The notes beneath the pieces were generated by a model. That model had not been told where the DNA came from and made no database searches. It saw nothing but the letters and a program-made list of their open reading frames with translations. Source: Clostridia bacterium (GTDB lineage: Bacteria; Bacillota_A; Clostridia; Christensenellales; Aristaeellaceae). From it: 40,710 nt of DNA. Shown here piece by piece: positions 1 through 6,777 of this stretch. A program made the position numbers and the translations under genes. How positions within the stretch are numbered: the stretch's first letter is position 1; each line of letters opens with the position of its first letter. The DNA lies in the NCBI GenBank assembly GCA_017517815.1, contig JAFWYA010000078.1:1-40710 (forward strand), given 5' to 3'.

Positions 1-371
1 ATGGGGTTCACCGTGTCCACGCCGTTGCCGATGGCGATGAACCGCACACCCTTGCGCCGGAAGTACACCTCGGTGTAGAAGCCGGTCTGGATGTAGTCGC
101 GCCCGACGCGGCTCAGGTCTTTGGCGATCACCACGCCGACCAAGCCTGCATCAATGTCCGCAATGAGCTGCTTCCATCCAGGTCGTTCGAAGTTGCCGCC
201 GCTGAAACCATCATCTGTGTAGTGCCGGCAATGGGTGAAGCCGTGGTCTGCCGCATACGAGGTCAGGTACGATTTCTGATTCACGATGGAATTGGAATCG
301 CCCTGCTGGTCATCGTCGCGGCTCAGACGCTCATAGAGCGCCGTGATAAGGGGTTCGTTTTTCTGGGTCAA
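1..371 (-). CDS. Large serine recombinase, N-terminal part (cut by window edge)
   Basis: Site-specific recombinase that would integrate and excise the element by forming a covalent phosphoserine link. The visible 123 codons are a resolvase/invertase catalytic domain: the motif ALYERLSRDD holds the presumed nucleophile Ser17, followed by DGFSGGNFERPGW and the arginine-rich AKDLSRVGRDYIQTG, all typical of Tn4451 TnpX-type recombinases. The start is a TTG at 369-371 (reverse complement of CAA), chosen because an AAAGGAG ribosome-binding site lies 8 bases upstream and no ATG fits the frame. The C-terminal recombinase, zinc-ribbon and coiled-coil parts lie outside the window. It is transcribed away from the regulator gene at 531. 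Confidence 0.88.
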   Translation of the reverse strand, partial: MTQKNEPLITALYERLSRDDDQQGDSNSIVNQKSYLTSYAADHGFTHCRHYTDDGFSGGNFERPGWKQLIADIDAGLVGVVIAKDLSRVGRDYIQTGFYTEVYFRRKGVRFIAIGNGVDTVNP

Positions 372-442
372 TGGATTCTCCTTTCCTGTGGAAGTCGGAT
401 ATTTCTGGTGACTCCCTCTATAAGTAGGACAAAACCGGCGTT

Positions 443-462
443 GTTTTGGAACTGTTTTGGAA
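443..462. promoter_or_regulatory. Tandem 9-base direct repeat, possible operator
   Basis: GTTTTGGAA occurs at 443-451 and again at 454-462, an 11-base period that puts both copies on the same face of the helix. It lies in the 159-base gap between the divergent recombinase (start 371) and regulator (start 531) genes and ends 17 bases before the -35 box at 480. It could bind a regulator of the mobile element, possibly one of the two proteins encoded just downstream. No experimental support is visible. Confidence 0.35.
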
Positions 463-479
463 ATTTTCCGAAAGAAAAT

Positions 480-508
480 TTGAGATCAGACAGATTTTCT
501 TGTATAAT
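480..508 (+). promoter_or_regulatory. Sigma-A type promoter for the 531-2253 gene pair
   Basis: TTGAGA (480-485), a 17-base spacer and a perfect TATAAT (503-508) give a near-consensus vegetative promoter. The expected start is near 515, so the leader before the GTG at 531 is very short but still contains the GAAGGGGG ribosome-binding site. Confidence 0.75.
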
Positions 509-530
509 GGGCTTTGAAGGGGGTGAGCAA

Positions 531-1388
531 GTGATTCCAGAAGACGATTGGTACGATGTGGCGGATGATGATTCTGCCATCGAACCCTCCATGCTCGCCA
601 TGCCCCTGTACGATGAGGACGGAAATGAGATCCCGGAGGAAGAGCTGCCGTGGAACAACATGCCTGATGAAAGCATCGTTGATGATGACTCCGAGGACTG
701 GTCAGCCGATGACGAACCAGAAGAATCACTGCCATCTTCCAAGCCAGACAAACGCAGACGCAATACAGACAAAGTAAGATCCTCTGCTGAACTAAGAAAG
801 CGCATAGCCCAGAGCGTTCGTGAAGAAGCGCTTCGCCGTCTGGAACTTTCTGCCCGAACCATATCTGAGTTTCAGGAGCTTGTTGACTGGTACGACCGTG
901 AAGAAGAAAGCCGTATGCGCCGGGAACGCCGTTATGAAACCTTGCGTGGCGATGTCCCGCTGGAGAGCGGAGCAATTCCCGGTGGGCACATCCTGCCGCA
1001 CAGTATGAGCCAGCCAACATTCCGGCAGATCTGCCGGGGCGAGTTTGACGATTATCTCAACACGTGCCTTTTCGCCATGCATGATCTGACCGAGAGGGCA
1101 CACCTGCGGGAGATCGTGATGAACCTGAAGCTCGACCACAAAGAGATCCTGTTCTTCCTGGGTATCAGGCTGTACACGACACAGAAGCTGGCGGAGCTGC
1201 GCGGCCAGACAGAGCGAAACATTCGTAAGGTGCGCGATACCGTCCAGCGGCGCATCCGCAGGAAGCTGTACGCAGCCCTGACGGTGCTGCAACAAGACGG
1301 CGACGAGCTGATCCACCTGGAGCAGGACTTCCTGCGTGATTACACTCCACCGAAAAGGAGGCATTCTTCCGATGAAGAACCTGTTTGA
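531..1388 (+). CDS. Sigma-70 region-4-like DNA-binding protein of the mobile element
   Basis: A 285-residue protein probably acting as a transcription regulator or alternative sigma-like factor of the element. Residues 1-67 are extremely acidic, with runs of Asp and Glu. Residues 73-140 are basic and probably helical. Residues about 203-246 (LDHKEILFFLGIRLYTTQKL onward) resemble the helix-turn-helix of sigma region 4, with the basic recognition segment QTERNIRKVRDTVQRRIRRK. The GTG at 531 was chosen because a GAAGGGGG site sits 8 bases upstream; the in-frame ATG at 507 overlaps the -10 box. No region 2 is recognisable, so a complete sigma factor is unlikely. The gene overlaps the next by 17 bases, which suggests coupled translation. 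The function is inferred from the fold only. Confidence 0.6.
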   Translation: MIPEDDWYDVADDDSAIEPSMLAMPLYDEDGNEIPEEELPWNNMPDESIVDDDSEDWSADDEPEESLPSSKPDKRRRNTDKVRSSAELRKRIAQSVREEALRRLELSARTISEFQELVDWYDREEESRMRRERRYETLRGDVPLESGAIPGGHILPHSMSQPTFRQICRGEFDDYLNTCLFAMHDLTERAHLREIVMNLKLDHKEILFFLGIRLYTTQKLAELRGQTERNIRKVRDTVQRRIRRKLYAALTVLQQDGDELIHLEQDFLRDYTPPKRRHSSDEEPV

Positions 1389-2253
1389 ACATACCAACGC
1401 ATTCTGGGCGAAGTATGCCGCTTATGAATGGCGTGTGGCTGCTGACGGCAAAGAATATCTCTTGCCCACGAAAGACGCAGAAGCAGCTGTCTACAACATC
1501 ATGAAGGTGGCTGATCAGTTGGTGCTGGATGCAGTCAACGTCGGTCGGCTGGTGATGAAGAAATTGCCTGAAAAGAAAATCAAGGATGCCATTCATTGCT
1601 TCGCCTGTAATTATGGCCTGCTGGGCATGATGACAGCTCTGCCCACTACGCCGAATTTCGTGGAGTATGAGAAAGTTTATCTGCTCAAAAACCAGTTCAT
1701 CCGGCAGGAGACGATGGACACGCTGGCGTACATGAAGCTCTTTTTCCCGTTCAGGATGCCGGATTTCCACAAGCGCGGCATTGAATCCATCTGGAATGTA
1801 TCCGGCGAAGACCGGGCAGAAGCTGCGCTGTCAATGACCTTCCGTAACGATCCGCGAGCCATGGCAATGTCCTTCATGCGGAACTATGGCGAGCCCTATG
1901 AGTGGCTGAAGGAAGCGTTCCTCGATTGGGCGTTCACCTTTACATCAACATACCTGTATTACGAGGATCGGGACAAAACAGACGAACACACGCTGGAACT
2001 GTATCGAAAGGGACTGGCTTGCTTTGAGGGCAATGCGCCAACCTACCATCTGTCGCTGCAGGATCATCCGGTGATTGTATGGGATTACCATTCCCTGATG
2101 CTGGCGATAAAGTTCCTGTTCTCTGTCAAGCTGACGGCTGAAAAGAATCCCATGAGCTTGTGCGAACATTGCCGCATGGCGTTCTATGCTCCGCGGGCAG
2201 ACTCGCGGTTCTGTTCTGCCGAATGCCGGAACAAGGCATCCAAGAAGCCTTGA
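1372..2253 (+). CDS. DUF6076-like zinc-ribbon protein
   Basis: A 293-residue protein of unknown function, resembling the DUF6076 proteins common on clostridial mobile elements. The body is probably helical with many aromatic residues. The C-terminus carries a treble-clef or zinc-ribbon signature, CEHCRMAFYAP followed by FCSAEC (C-x2-C, then C-x3-C), that should bind one zinc ion. The ATG at 1372 follows an AAAAGGAGG site 11 bases upstream and overlaps the end of the sigma-like gene by 17 bases, so the two are probably made together from the promoter at 480. It converges on the small membrane-protein gene with only 3 bases between stop codons and no visible terminator. No catalytic motif is seen. 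Confidence 0.6.
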   Translation: MKNLFEHTNAFWAKYAAYEWRVAADGKEYLLPTKDAEAAVYNIMKVADQLVLDAVNVGRLVMKKLPEKKIKDAIHCFACNYGLLGMMTALPTTPNFVEYEKVYLLKNQFIRQETMDTLAYMKLFFPFRMPDFHKRGIESIWNVSGEDRAEAALSMTFRNDPRAMAMSFMRNYGEPYEWLKEAFLDWAFTFTSTYLYYEDRDKTDEHTLELYRKGLACFEGNAPTYHLSLQDHPVIVWDYHSLMLAIKFLFSVKLTAEKNPMSLCEHCRMAFYAPRADSRFCSAECRNKASKKP

Positions 2254-2256
2254 TAA

Positions 2257-2556
2257 TCAGATCAACAGGAAGTCCAGCAGAACGAGCGAAAGGTCTGTCA
2301 CCTTCTCCAACAACCATCCAGCGATGTGCGGAGCAAAGGCGAAGAAGATGCCGAGCCCTGCCGTCTGGAAGATCAGGCCGCTGGGAGCGTTGGCGATCCA
2401 CCCCGCAACAGAGCCGATGAGGAATACCGTTGCAAGCAGGTTGGCCACAATGGAGGTCAATCCAACAATTACGGATGAAATCAGCTGGAACACCAGCAGT
2501 ATCGCAATGAGAGGCAGAGTGGCTATCCGCAGGGGCAGCTTGAGCAGTTTCTTCAT
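2257..2556 (-). CDS. Small hydrophobic membrane protein (CD1845-like)
   Basis: A 99-residue protein with a short basic N-terminus (MKKLLKLPLRI) and three or so hydrophobic stretches (about 8-35, 37-58 and 62-95), so an integral membrane protein. It resembles the small CD1845-family proteins carried by Clostridioides difficile conjugative transposons; their role is not known. The start at 2556 has a GGAGG five bases upstream, which decides against the longer reading frame beginning at 2637. It lies downstream of tnpV on the same strand and is probably cotranscribed with it. Confidence 0.6.
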   Translation of the reverse strand: MKKLLKLPLRIATLPLIAILLVFQLISSVIVGLTSIVANLLATVFLIGSVAGWIANAPSGLIFQTAGLGIFFAFAPHIAGWLLEKVTDLSLVLLDFLLI

Positions 2557-2581
2557 AAGTACCTCCATCTGATTTGGGGAG

Positions 2582-2610
2582 ACAGGCACGGGCATGTGGC
2601 TCGTGCCTGT
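2582..2610. other. Stem-loop between tnpV and the small membrane protein gene
   Basis: Arms 2582-2593 and 2599-2610 pair at 11 of 12 positions around a 5-base loop. Neither strand shows a proper T-run after it, so this is more likely an mRNA processing or stability element than a terminator. Confidence 0.45.
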
Positions 2611-2629
2611 TTGCTTGCAGCGCGGTTCT

Positions 2630-2980
2630 TCAGTCATAGATCAGCTCGTTGAGCAGCATTTCTTCGATCCGGTTGTGAATACTGTTCATGCGGCGTACCC
2701 ATTCCATCTGGTCAACAGCTTTCAGCTCCTCGGTAACGCCCTCGGCTGCTTTCATCTGCGGGATCAGCAGATCCAGGCGTTCCTGGCAGGCATCGTCAAT
2801 CCTGTACAGGTGTTTCATGAGCTTGCCGGACAGCAGGAGCTGATTGAACAGGAGGGAACGATGCTCCCGGAGGTAACGCAAGCGCATTCTGCCGTATTTA
2901 CCAAGCGGGCGCATGTCCGCGGTAGTGATGCCGATGTTGGGCAGGTAGTAGTCTCCGCAGCGGCGGTAGGTCAGTTTCAT
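2630..2980 (-). CDS. tnpV: TnpV-like transposon protein
   Basis: A 116-residue protein matching the TnpV family of clostridial mobilizable transposons (first described on Tn4451-type elements). Its biochemical role is unknown and it is not the recombinase. Family features seen are the start MKLTYRRCGDYYLPNIG, the motif PLGKYGRMRLRYLREHR, the SGKL block near residue 55, and a charged C-terminus ending in a Leu/Ile-rich helix. The start at 2980 has an AGAGAGG site about 7 bases upstream; the longer frame to 3043 would begin inside the upstream hairpin. Expression is probably affected by the hairpin at 3012-3056. Confidence 0.82.
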   Translation of the reverse strand: MKLTYRRCGDYYLPNIGITTADMRPLGKYGRMRLRYLREHRSLLFNQLLLSGKLMKHLYRIDDACQERLDLLIPQMKAAEGVTEELKAVDQMEWVRRMNSIHNRIEEMLLNELIYD

Positions 2981-3011
2981 AGGGTATCCTCTCTTTCTGC
3001 TGCAATAGAAA

Positions 3012-3056
3012 AAGCAGCTATGTACTTGAAGGTTTCCCTTCAAGCCATAACTGCTT
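3012..3056 (-). terminator. Long hairpin with GAAA loop upstream of tnpV (terminator or attenuator)
   Basis: Arms 3012-3032 and 3037-3056 pair almost completely. Read on the minus strand the loop is GAAA, a stable GNRA-type tetraloop, and the stem is followed by TTTTTCTATT. This is the shape of an intrinsic terminator placed 32 bases before the tnpV start codon, so it would either isolate tnpV from read-through entering from the right or attenuate its expression. Confidence 0.6.
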
Positions 3057-3151
3057 GAATTACTTGTATTTCCCGCGACTCATGACGAGGAGGGGTAAAC
3101 CTTCCTCTACATAATAACGCGTTCTGAGACGGGGCTGTTTTCATATACCGG

Positions 3152-4132
3152 TTACACCTTCAGAACGACCTTGCCGACGTTCTCGCCGCGGTAGAGGATG
3201 TCGTGAGCCTCTTCCGCCTCGGTGATGGGAAGCACCTTGTAAATGGTGGGCTTCACGCTGCCGTCGGATACCTTGGGCCAGATATCCTCCACCAGCTTGG
3301 CCAGCAGCTGCGCCTTCACCTCATGCTTGCGGGAGCGCAGGGTGCTGCCCACGATGCGAACGTTGCGCACATAGATATTGCGCATGTCGATCTGGGTGAA
3401 GTCGCCCGCGAGGGTGGCGATCATGATCCAGCGGGCGCCATGGGCCAGGTAGTGCAGGCACTTGCCCATGATCTCGCCGCCCAGGCAGTCGATGGCCACG
3501 TCCACGGGATGGCCCGCGTCCAGCTCGGCCTTGAGCACTTCGGCGATGTCCTGCTTTTTGGTGTTGACCACCACGTCAGCGTTGAGGTGCTTGATGCTCT
3601 GGGCGATCTCGTCGCTGAGCACGGTGGTGATCACGCGCACGCCGAAGGCCTTCGCCATGGGAATGATCACGCTGGCCAGGCCGCTGGCGCCGGCATGCAT
3701 CAGCAGGGTGTTGCCGGGCTTGATGTTGCCTTCCCAGAACAGGTTGAGGTACGCGGTGGCAAACGCCTCGGGGATGGCCGCAGCCTCCACCATGGAGCAG
3801 TTTTCAGGCACGGGCATGAGCATGTCGTACTTGATGTTGGCATACTCGGCATAGCCGCCGCCGCCCAGCAGCGCGCATACCTTGTCGCCCAGCTTGTAAT
3901 TGGACTTGGCCTTGGCTTCCTCGCCCATATCGACGATCTCGCCGGAAATTTCCAGGCCCATCCAGTCGGGGCAGCCGGGAGGCGGGGGATAGTTGCCCTC
4001 GCGCTGCAGAAGATCGGCGCGGTTGAGCGCAGCATATTCAATTTTGACCAGCACGTCCTCGCTGCCCATTACGGGATCGGGTACGTCGGCCCACACGAGA
4101 GATTTGTCCTTTTGAATGAGAACCGCTTTCAT
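3152..4132 (-). CDS. NAD(P)H-quinone oxidoreductase, PIG3-like zinc-independent MDR family
   Basis: A 326-residue soluble medium-chain dehydrogenase/reductase, probably reducing quinones or other electrophilic carbonyl compounds with NADPH. The N-terminal GroES-like domain has ALNRADLLQREGNYPPPPG, the hallmark of the PIG3 (TP53I3) group. The Rossmann domain has HAGASGLASVIIPMAKAFG as nucleotide-binding loop. The cysteine/histidine ligands of zinc alcohol dehydrogenases are not apparent. The start is well supported by a GAGGTG site 8 bases upstream. It is the first housekeeping gene beside the mobile element and is divergent from a GntR regulator with a palindrome in between, so it may be one of that regulator's targets (inference). 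The substrate is unknown. Confidence 0.85.
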   Translation of the reverse strand: MKAVLIQKDKSLVWADVPDPVMGSEDVLVKIEYAALNRADLLQREGNYPPPPGCPDWMGLEISGEIVDMGEEAKAKSNYKLGDKVCALLGGGGYAEYANIKYDMLMPVPENCSMVEAAAIPEAFATAYLNLFWEGNIKPGNTLLMHAGASGLASVIIPMAKAFGVRVITTVLSDEIAQSIKHLNADVVVNTKKQDIAEVLKAELDAGHPVDVAIDCLGGEIMGKCLHYLAHGARWIMIATLAGDFTQIDMRNIYVRNVRIVGSTLRSRKHEVKAQLLAKLVEDIWPKVSDGSVKPTIYKVLPITEAEEAHDILYRGENVGKVVLKV

Positions 4133-4167
4133 CGTTGATTCACCTCAGAAGAAAATATGGTAGGTAT

Positions 4168-4176
4168 ATTATACCA
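4168..4176 (-). promoter_or_regulatory. Extended -10 promoter for the quinone oxidoreductase gene
   Basis: On the minus strand TATAAT (4173 to 4168) is preceded by TGG, giving the extended -10 form TGnTATAAT. The -35 region near 4191-4196 is poor, which is usual for extended -10 promoters. The expected start is near 4161, about 28 bases before the ATG. Confidence 0.65.
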
Positions 4177-4244
4177 TAATTTCCGTACAAAAACAGCATC
4201 GATTCTACGCAAACTGCCCACGATTCTCCAAAACAGCCTGCATC

Positions 4245-4254
4245 CTGTATACAG
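4245..4254. promoter_or_regulatory. Perfect palindrome CTGTATACAG, candidate GntR operator
   Basis: This 10-base perfect palindrome lies 5 bases upstream of the -35 box of the gntR promoter. FCD-type GntR regulators often bind short palindromes with a GTATAC centre, so this is a plausible site for autoregulation by the adjacent GntR protein, possibly extending to the divergent oxidoreductase gene. It occurs once here and binding is inferred. Confidence 0.45.
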
Positions 4255-4259
4255 AATAC

Positions 4260-4288
4260 TTGACAGCTTTTCTCCTGCGTACTAAAAT
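4260..4288 (+). promoter_or_regulatory. Sigma-A type promoter for gntR-pepF-cca
   Basis: A perfect TTGACA (4260-4265), 17-base spacer and TAAAAT (4283-4288). Transcription should start near 4295, followed by an AGGAGG site at 4309-4314 and the gntR ATG at 4324. Confidence 0.8.
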
Positions 4289-4323
4289 AAAAAAGACATA
4301 AAAAATACAGGAGGCACTCAAAC

Positions 4324-5013
4324 ATGTCTGCCATGTCCCTGGGCCCGGCCGTAGAAAGCAAGCCCATCCGCGAAATCGCCTACGAAACGCTCAAGCACGC
4401 CATCATCACCGGCGAACTGCCTGCCGGCGCGCGCATCGTAGAAACCGAATATGCCGAACGCATGCACATCAGCCGCACACCGCTTCGCGAAGCCCTGCGC
4501 AAGCTGGAACGCGATGGACTGGTGGAGTATATGCTGCGCCGCGGTGTGATGGTACGCGCCTTTACCATCGCTGATGTGGAGGAGATCTATACCATCCGCA
4601 ACTGCCTGGAAATGCTCACGCTGCCTTCCATCATCCAAAATGCCACGCCCGAGGACATCAGGCGTCTGCGCGCCATGCTCGACGAGATGGACCCCCTCAC
4701 CGAGCGCAACGAGATCGACCAGCTGTCGCCCCGTGCCCGCGCCTTCCACGCTGCGCTGACCGCCATTTCCGGCCAGAAGCGCATCCTGCGCGCCATCGAG
4801 GGGCAGGACGAATACATCACCCGTTTCTCCGCCCTGTCCATCGCCAAGGAAGACCGCCGCATGGCCGCTCATCAGGAGCATCACCTGCTGGTGGACTATG
4901 TGGAGCAGAAGGATCTGCCCAGGTTTGAGGAGCTGATGCGCCGCCACATCGAGCGCAGCAAGCAGACCTGCCTCAACGCGCTGGAAGAAAGCAAGCTCAA
5001 GCATAACGGCTGA
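4324..5013 (+). CDS. GntR-family transcription regulator, FadR/FCD subgroup
   Basis: A 229-residue DNA-binding regulator. Residues about 14-78 form a winged helix with the GntR recognition segment HISRTPLREALRKLERDGLV (48-67). Residues about 83-215 are an all-helical FCD ligand-binding domain with His142, the HQEHH cluster at 183-187 and His208. In most metal-binding FCD proteins an Asp sits four residues before the first His; here that position (138) is Ala, so metal binding may be altered. It is the first gene of an operon with an M3 oligopeptidase (18 bases downstream) and a CCA-type nucleotidyltransferase, and probably regulates itself through the palindrome at 4245. The effector is unknown. 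Confidence 0.88.
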   Translation: MSAMSLGPAVESKPIREIAYETLKHAIITGELPAGARIVETEYAERMHISRTPLREALRKLERDGLVEYMLRRGVMVRAFTIADVEEIYTIRNCLEMLTLPSIIQNATPEDIRRLRAMLDEMDPLTERNEIDQLSPRARAFHAALTAISGQKRILRAIEGQDEYITRFSALSIAKEDRRMAAHQEHHLLVDYVEQKDLPRFEELMRRHIERSKQTCLNALEESKLKHNG

Positions 5014-5031
5014 CGAAAGAAGGTACCTGCC

Positions 5032-6777
5032 ATGACCTGGGATCTTTCCATTCTTTATAAAGGCTTTGACGACCCCGCCCTGCGCGCCGACATCGACTCT
5101 CTCAAAGCCCTCATTGCTTCCGGCAATGCGCTTCTGGACAGGGAAGCTCCCGCTGCCCAAAAGCTTGAGGACGTTGTCACCCTGCAGGAGGATCTGTCCA
5201 CCGTTTTTGGCCGCATCCGCCTGTTTTTGCACCTGACCATCGCTGCCGACAACACCCATGCCGAGGCCCTGCGCCTGATGGACGAGCTCAGCCTCGTCGG
5301 CGTGGACATGCGCCTGCTCGACAGCCGCTGCACGCGCTATATCGGCTCGCTTGAAAACCTCGAAGAGCTCATTGCCGCAAGCGAGCGTCTGCAGGCCAAC
5401 GACTTTTTCCTGCGCGAAGCCGCCGAGGAAAGCCGCCATCAGCTGCCCGCCCATATGGAAAAGGAGCTGCTGCGCATGTCCCTCAACGGCGCAGACGCCT
5501 GGGCCAAGCTGAAGGACCGCCTGATGGGCACCCTCACCTGCGAAATGAACGGCGAGCAGCTGCCCCTGCCTGCCGTGCGCGGCATGGCCTATGATCCCGA
5601 CCCCGCCGTGCGCAAGGCCGCCTATGAGGCCGAGGTGGAGTCCTACAAAAAGGTGGACACTGCCATGGCCTACTGCCTGGGCTGCATCAAGGGCGAAACC
5701 ATCACCCTGTGCGAGCTGAAGGGCTACGACGATCCGCTGAGCATGACCCTTGCGCAGAACCGCATGGATCACGCCACCCTTGACGCCATGTGGACCGCCA
5801 TCCGCGAAGCCCTGCCGGACTTCCGCCGCTACATGCGCCGCAAGGCGGAGCTGTTGGGCCACCAAAACGGCCTGCCCTTCTACGATCTGTTTGCGCCCAT
5901 GGGCGAAAGCAGCAAAACCTACACCATCGACGAAGCCCGCGAGCTGCTGGTGAAGACCTTCAATGAAATCAACCCCGAAATGGGCGCTTTCATCGACAAT
6001 GCCTTCCAGCAGCGCTGGATCGACGTGTATCCGCGCAAGGGCAAGAGCGGCGGCGCTTTCTGCTCCGGCAGCTATGAAAAGAACGTCAGCCGCATCCTGA
6101 CCAACTTCATGGGCAGCTTCTCCGACGTGTGCACGCTGGCGCACGAGCTGGGCCACGCCTGGCACAACCGCTGCCTGCAGCGCAAGCCCCAGCTGATGGG
6201 CCACTACCCCATGCCGCTGGCCGAGACCGCGTCCATCTTCAACGAAACCCTGCTTACCCATGTGGTACGCAAAAACGCCGATGAATCCACCCGCCTGACC
6301 CTGCTTGAAAGCGTGCTGCAGGACGCCACCCAGACCATTGTGGATATCTACAGCCGCTTCCTGTTTGAAAGCAAGGTCTTCGAAGCCCGCAAGACCCATA
6401 TCCCCAGCGCTGCCGAGTGCAACCAGATGATGCTCGACGCTCAGATGGAAGCCTACGGCGACGGCATGGACCCCGATGTGCGCCACAGCGGCATGTGGGT
6501 GTGCAAGGGCCATTACTACTACACCGGCCGCCACTTCTACAACTTCCCCTACGCCTTCGGCCATCTGTTCGGCCTGGGCGTGTTCAAGAAGTACCTGGAG
6601 GAAGGCGCTGCCTTCATGCCCAAGTACGACGCGCTGCTGGCCTCCTGCGGCAGCGACACCATTCCCAACGTGTGCGCCAGCGTCGGCATCGACGTGCGCA
6701 GCGTGGACTACTGGCGCAGCGCGCTGGACGTGCTGCGTGCCGAGGTGGATGAGTTCATCCACCTCACGGACAAGTGA
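5032..6777 (+). CDS. pepF: Oligoendopeptidase F (M3B metallopeptidase)
   Basis: A cytoplasmic zinc peptidase that hydrolyses short peptides. At 581 residues it is close to the usual length of about 600. The zinc site is HELGHAWH at residues 371-378 (His371, Glu372, His375), with the third ligand expected in the segment PLAETASIFNETLLTHV about 25 residues on, where a Glu of ETAS fits. The family motif GRHFYNFPYAFGHLFGLG lies near the C-terminus. There is no signal peptide. It follows gntR by 18 bases, with a GAAGG site before the ATG, and its stop codon overlaps the start of the next gene (GTGA). Linkage to a ligand-sensing regulator suggests control by a metabolite or peptide (inference). Confidence 0.93.
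   Translation: MTWDLSILYKGFDDPALRADIDSLKALIASGNALLDREAPAAQKLEDVVTLQEDLSTVFGRIRLFLHLTIAADNTHAEALRLMDELSLVGVDMRLLDSRCTRYIGSLENLEELIAASERLQANDFFLREAAEESRHQLPAHMEKELLRMSLNGADAWAKLKDRLMGTLTCEMNGEQLPLPAVRGMAYDPDPAVRKAAYEAEVESYKKVDTAMAYCLGCIKGETITLCELKGYDDPLSMTLAQNRMDHATLDAMWTAIREALPDFRRYMRRKAELLGHQNGLPFYDLFAPMGESSKTYTIDEARELLVKTFNEINPEMGAFIDNAFQQRWIDVYPRKGKSGGAFCSGSYEKNVSRILTNFMGSFSDVCTLAHELGHAWHNRCLQRKPQLMGHYPMPLAETASIFNETLLTHVVRKNADESTRLTLLESVLQDATQTIVDIYSRFLFESKVFEARKTHIPSAAECNQMMLDAQMEAYGDGMDPDVRHSGMWVCKGHYYYTGRHFYNFPYAFGHLFGLGVFKKYLEEGAAFMPKYDALLASCGSDTIPNVCASVGIDVRSVDYWRSALDVLRAEVDEFIHLTDK

Larger units (their letters stand above)
1..3110. mobile_element. Right-hand part of an integrative/mobilizable element (partial)
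   Basis: The first 3 kb carry a serine recombinase, a sigma-like regulator, a DUF6076-like zinc-ribbon protein, a small hydrophobic protein and TnpV, a set seen on clostridial transposons and ICEs of the Tn4451/CTn type. The DNA looks less GC-rich than the housekeeping genes that begin at 3152. The element continues off the left edge, because the recombinase is cut at base 1. No attachment-site repeat can be identified, so the right border (somewhere between the hairpin ending at 3056 and the stop codon at 3152) is a guess. Confidence 0.6.

Noticed and set aside
3087..3107. Short inverted repeat GAGGAGGG/CCTTCCTC as the transposon end
   Set aside because: Only 7 of 8 positions pair, there is no matching partner at another element end in the window, and serine recombinases of this type do not rely on terminal inverted repeats.
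4318..6762. 814-codon open frame on the minus strand
   Set aside because: It is the antisense of pepF and gntR, is composed of His, Ala, Gly and Val in codon-mirror fashion, and has no ribosome-binding site or known motif. GC-rich genes routinely give such open antisense frames.
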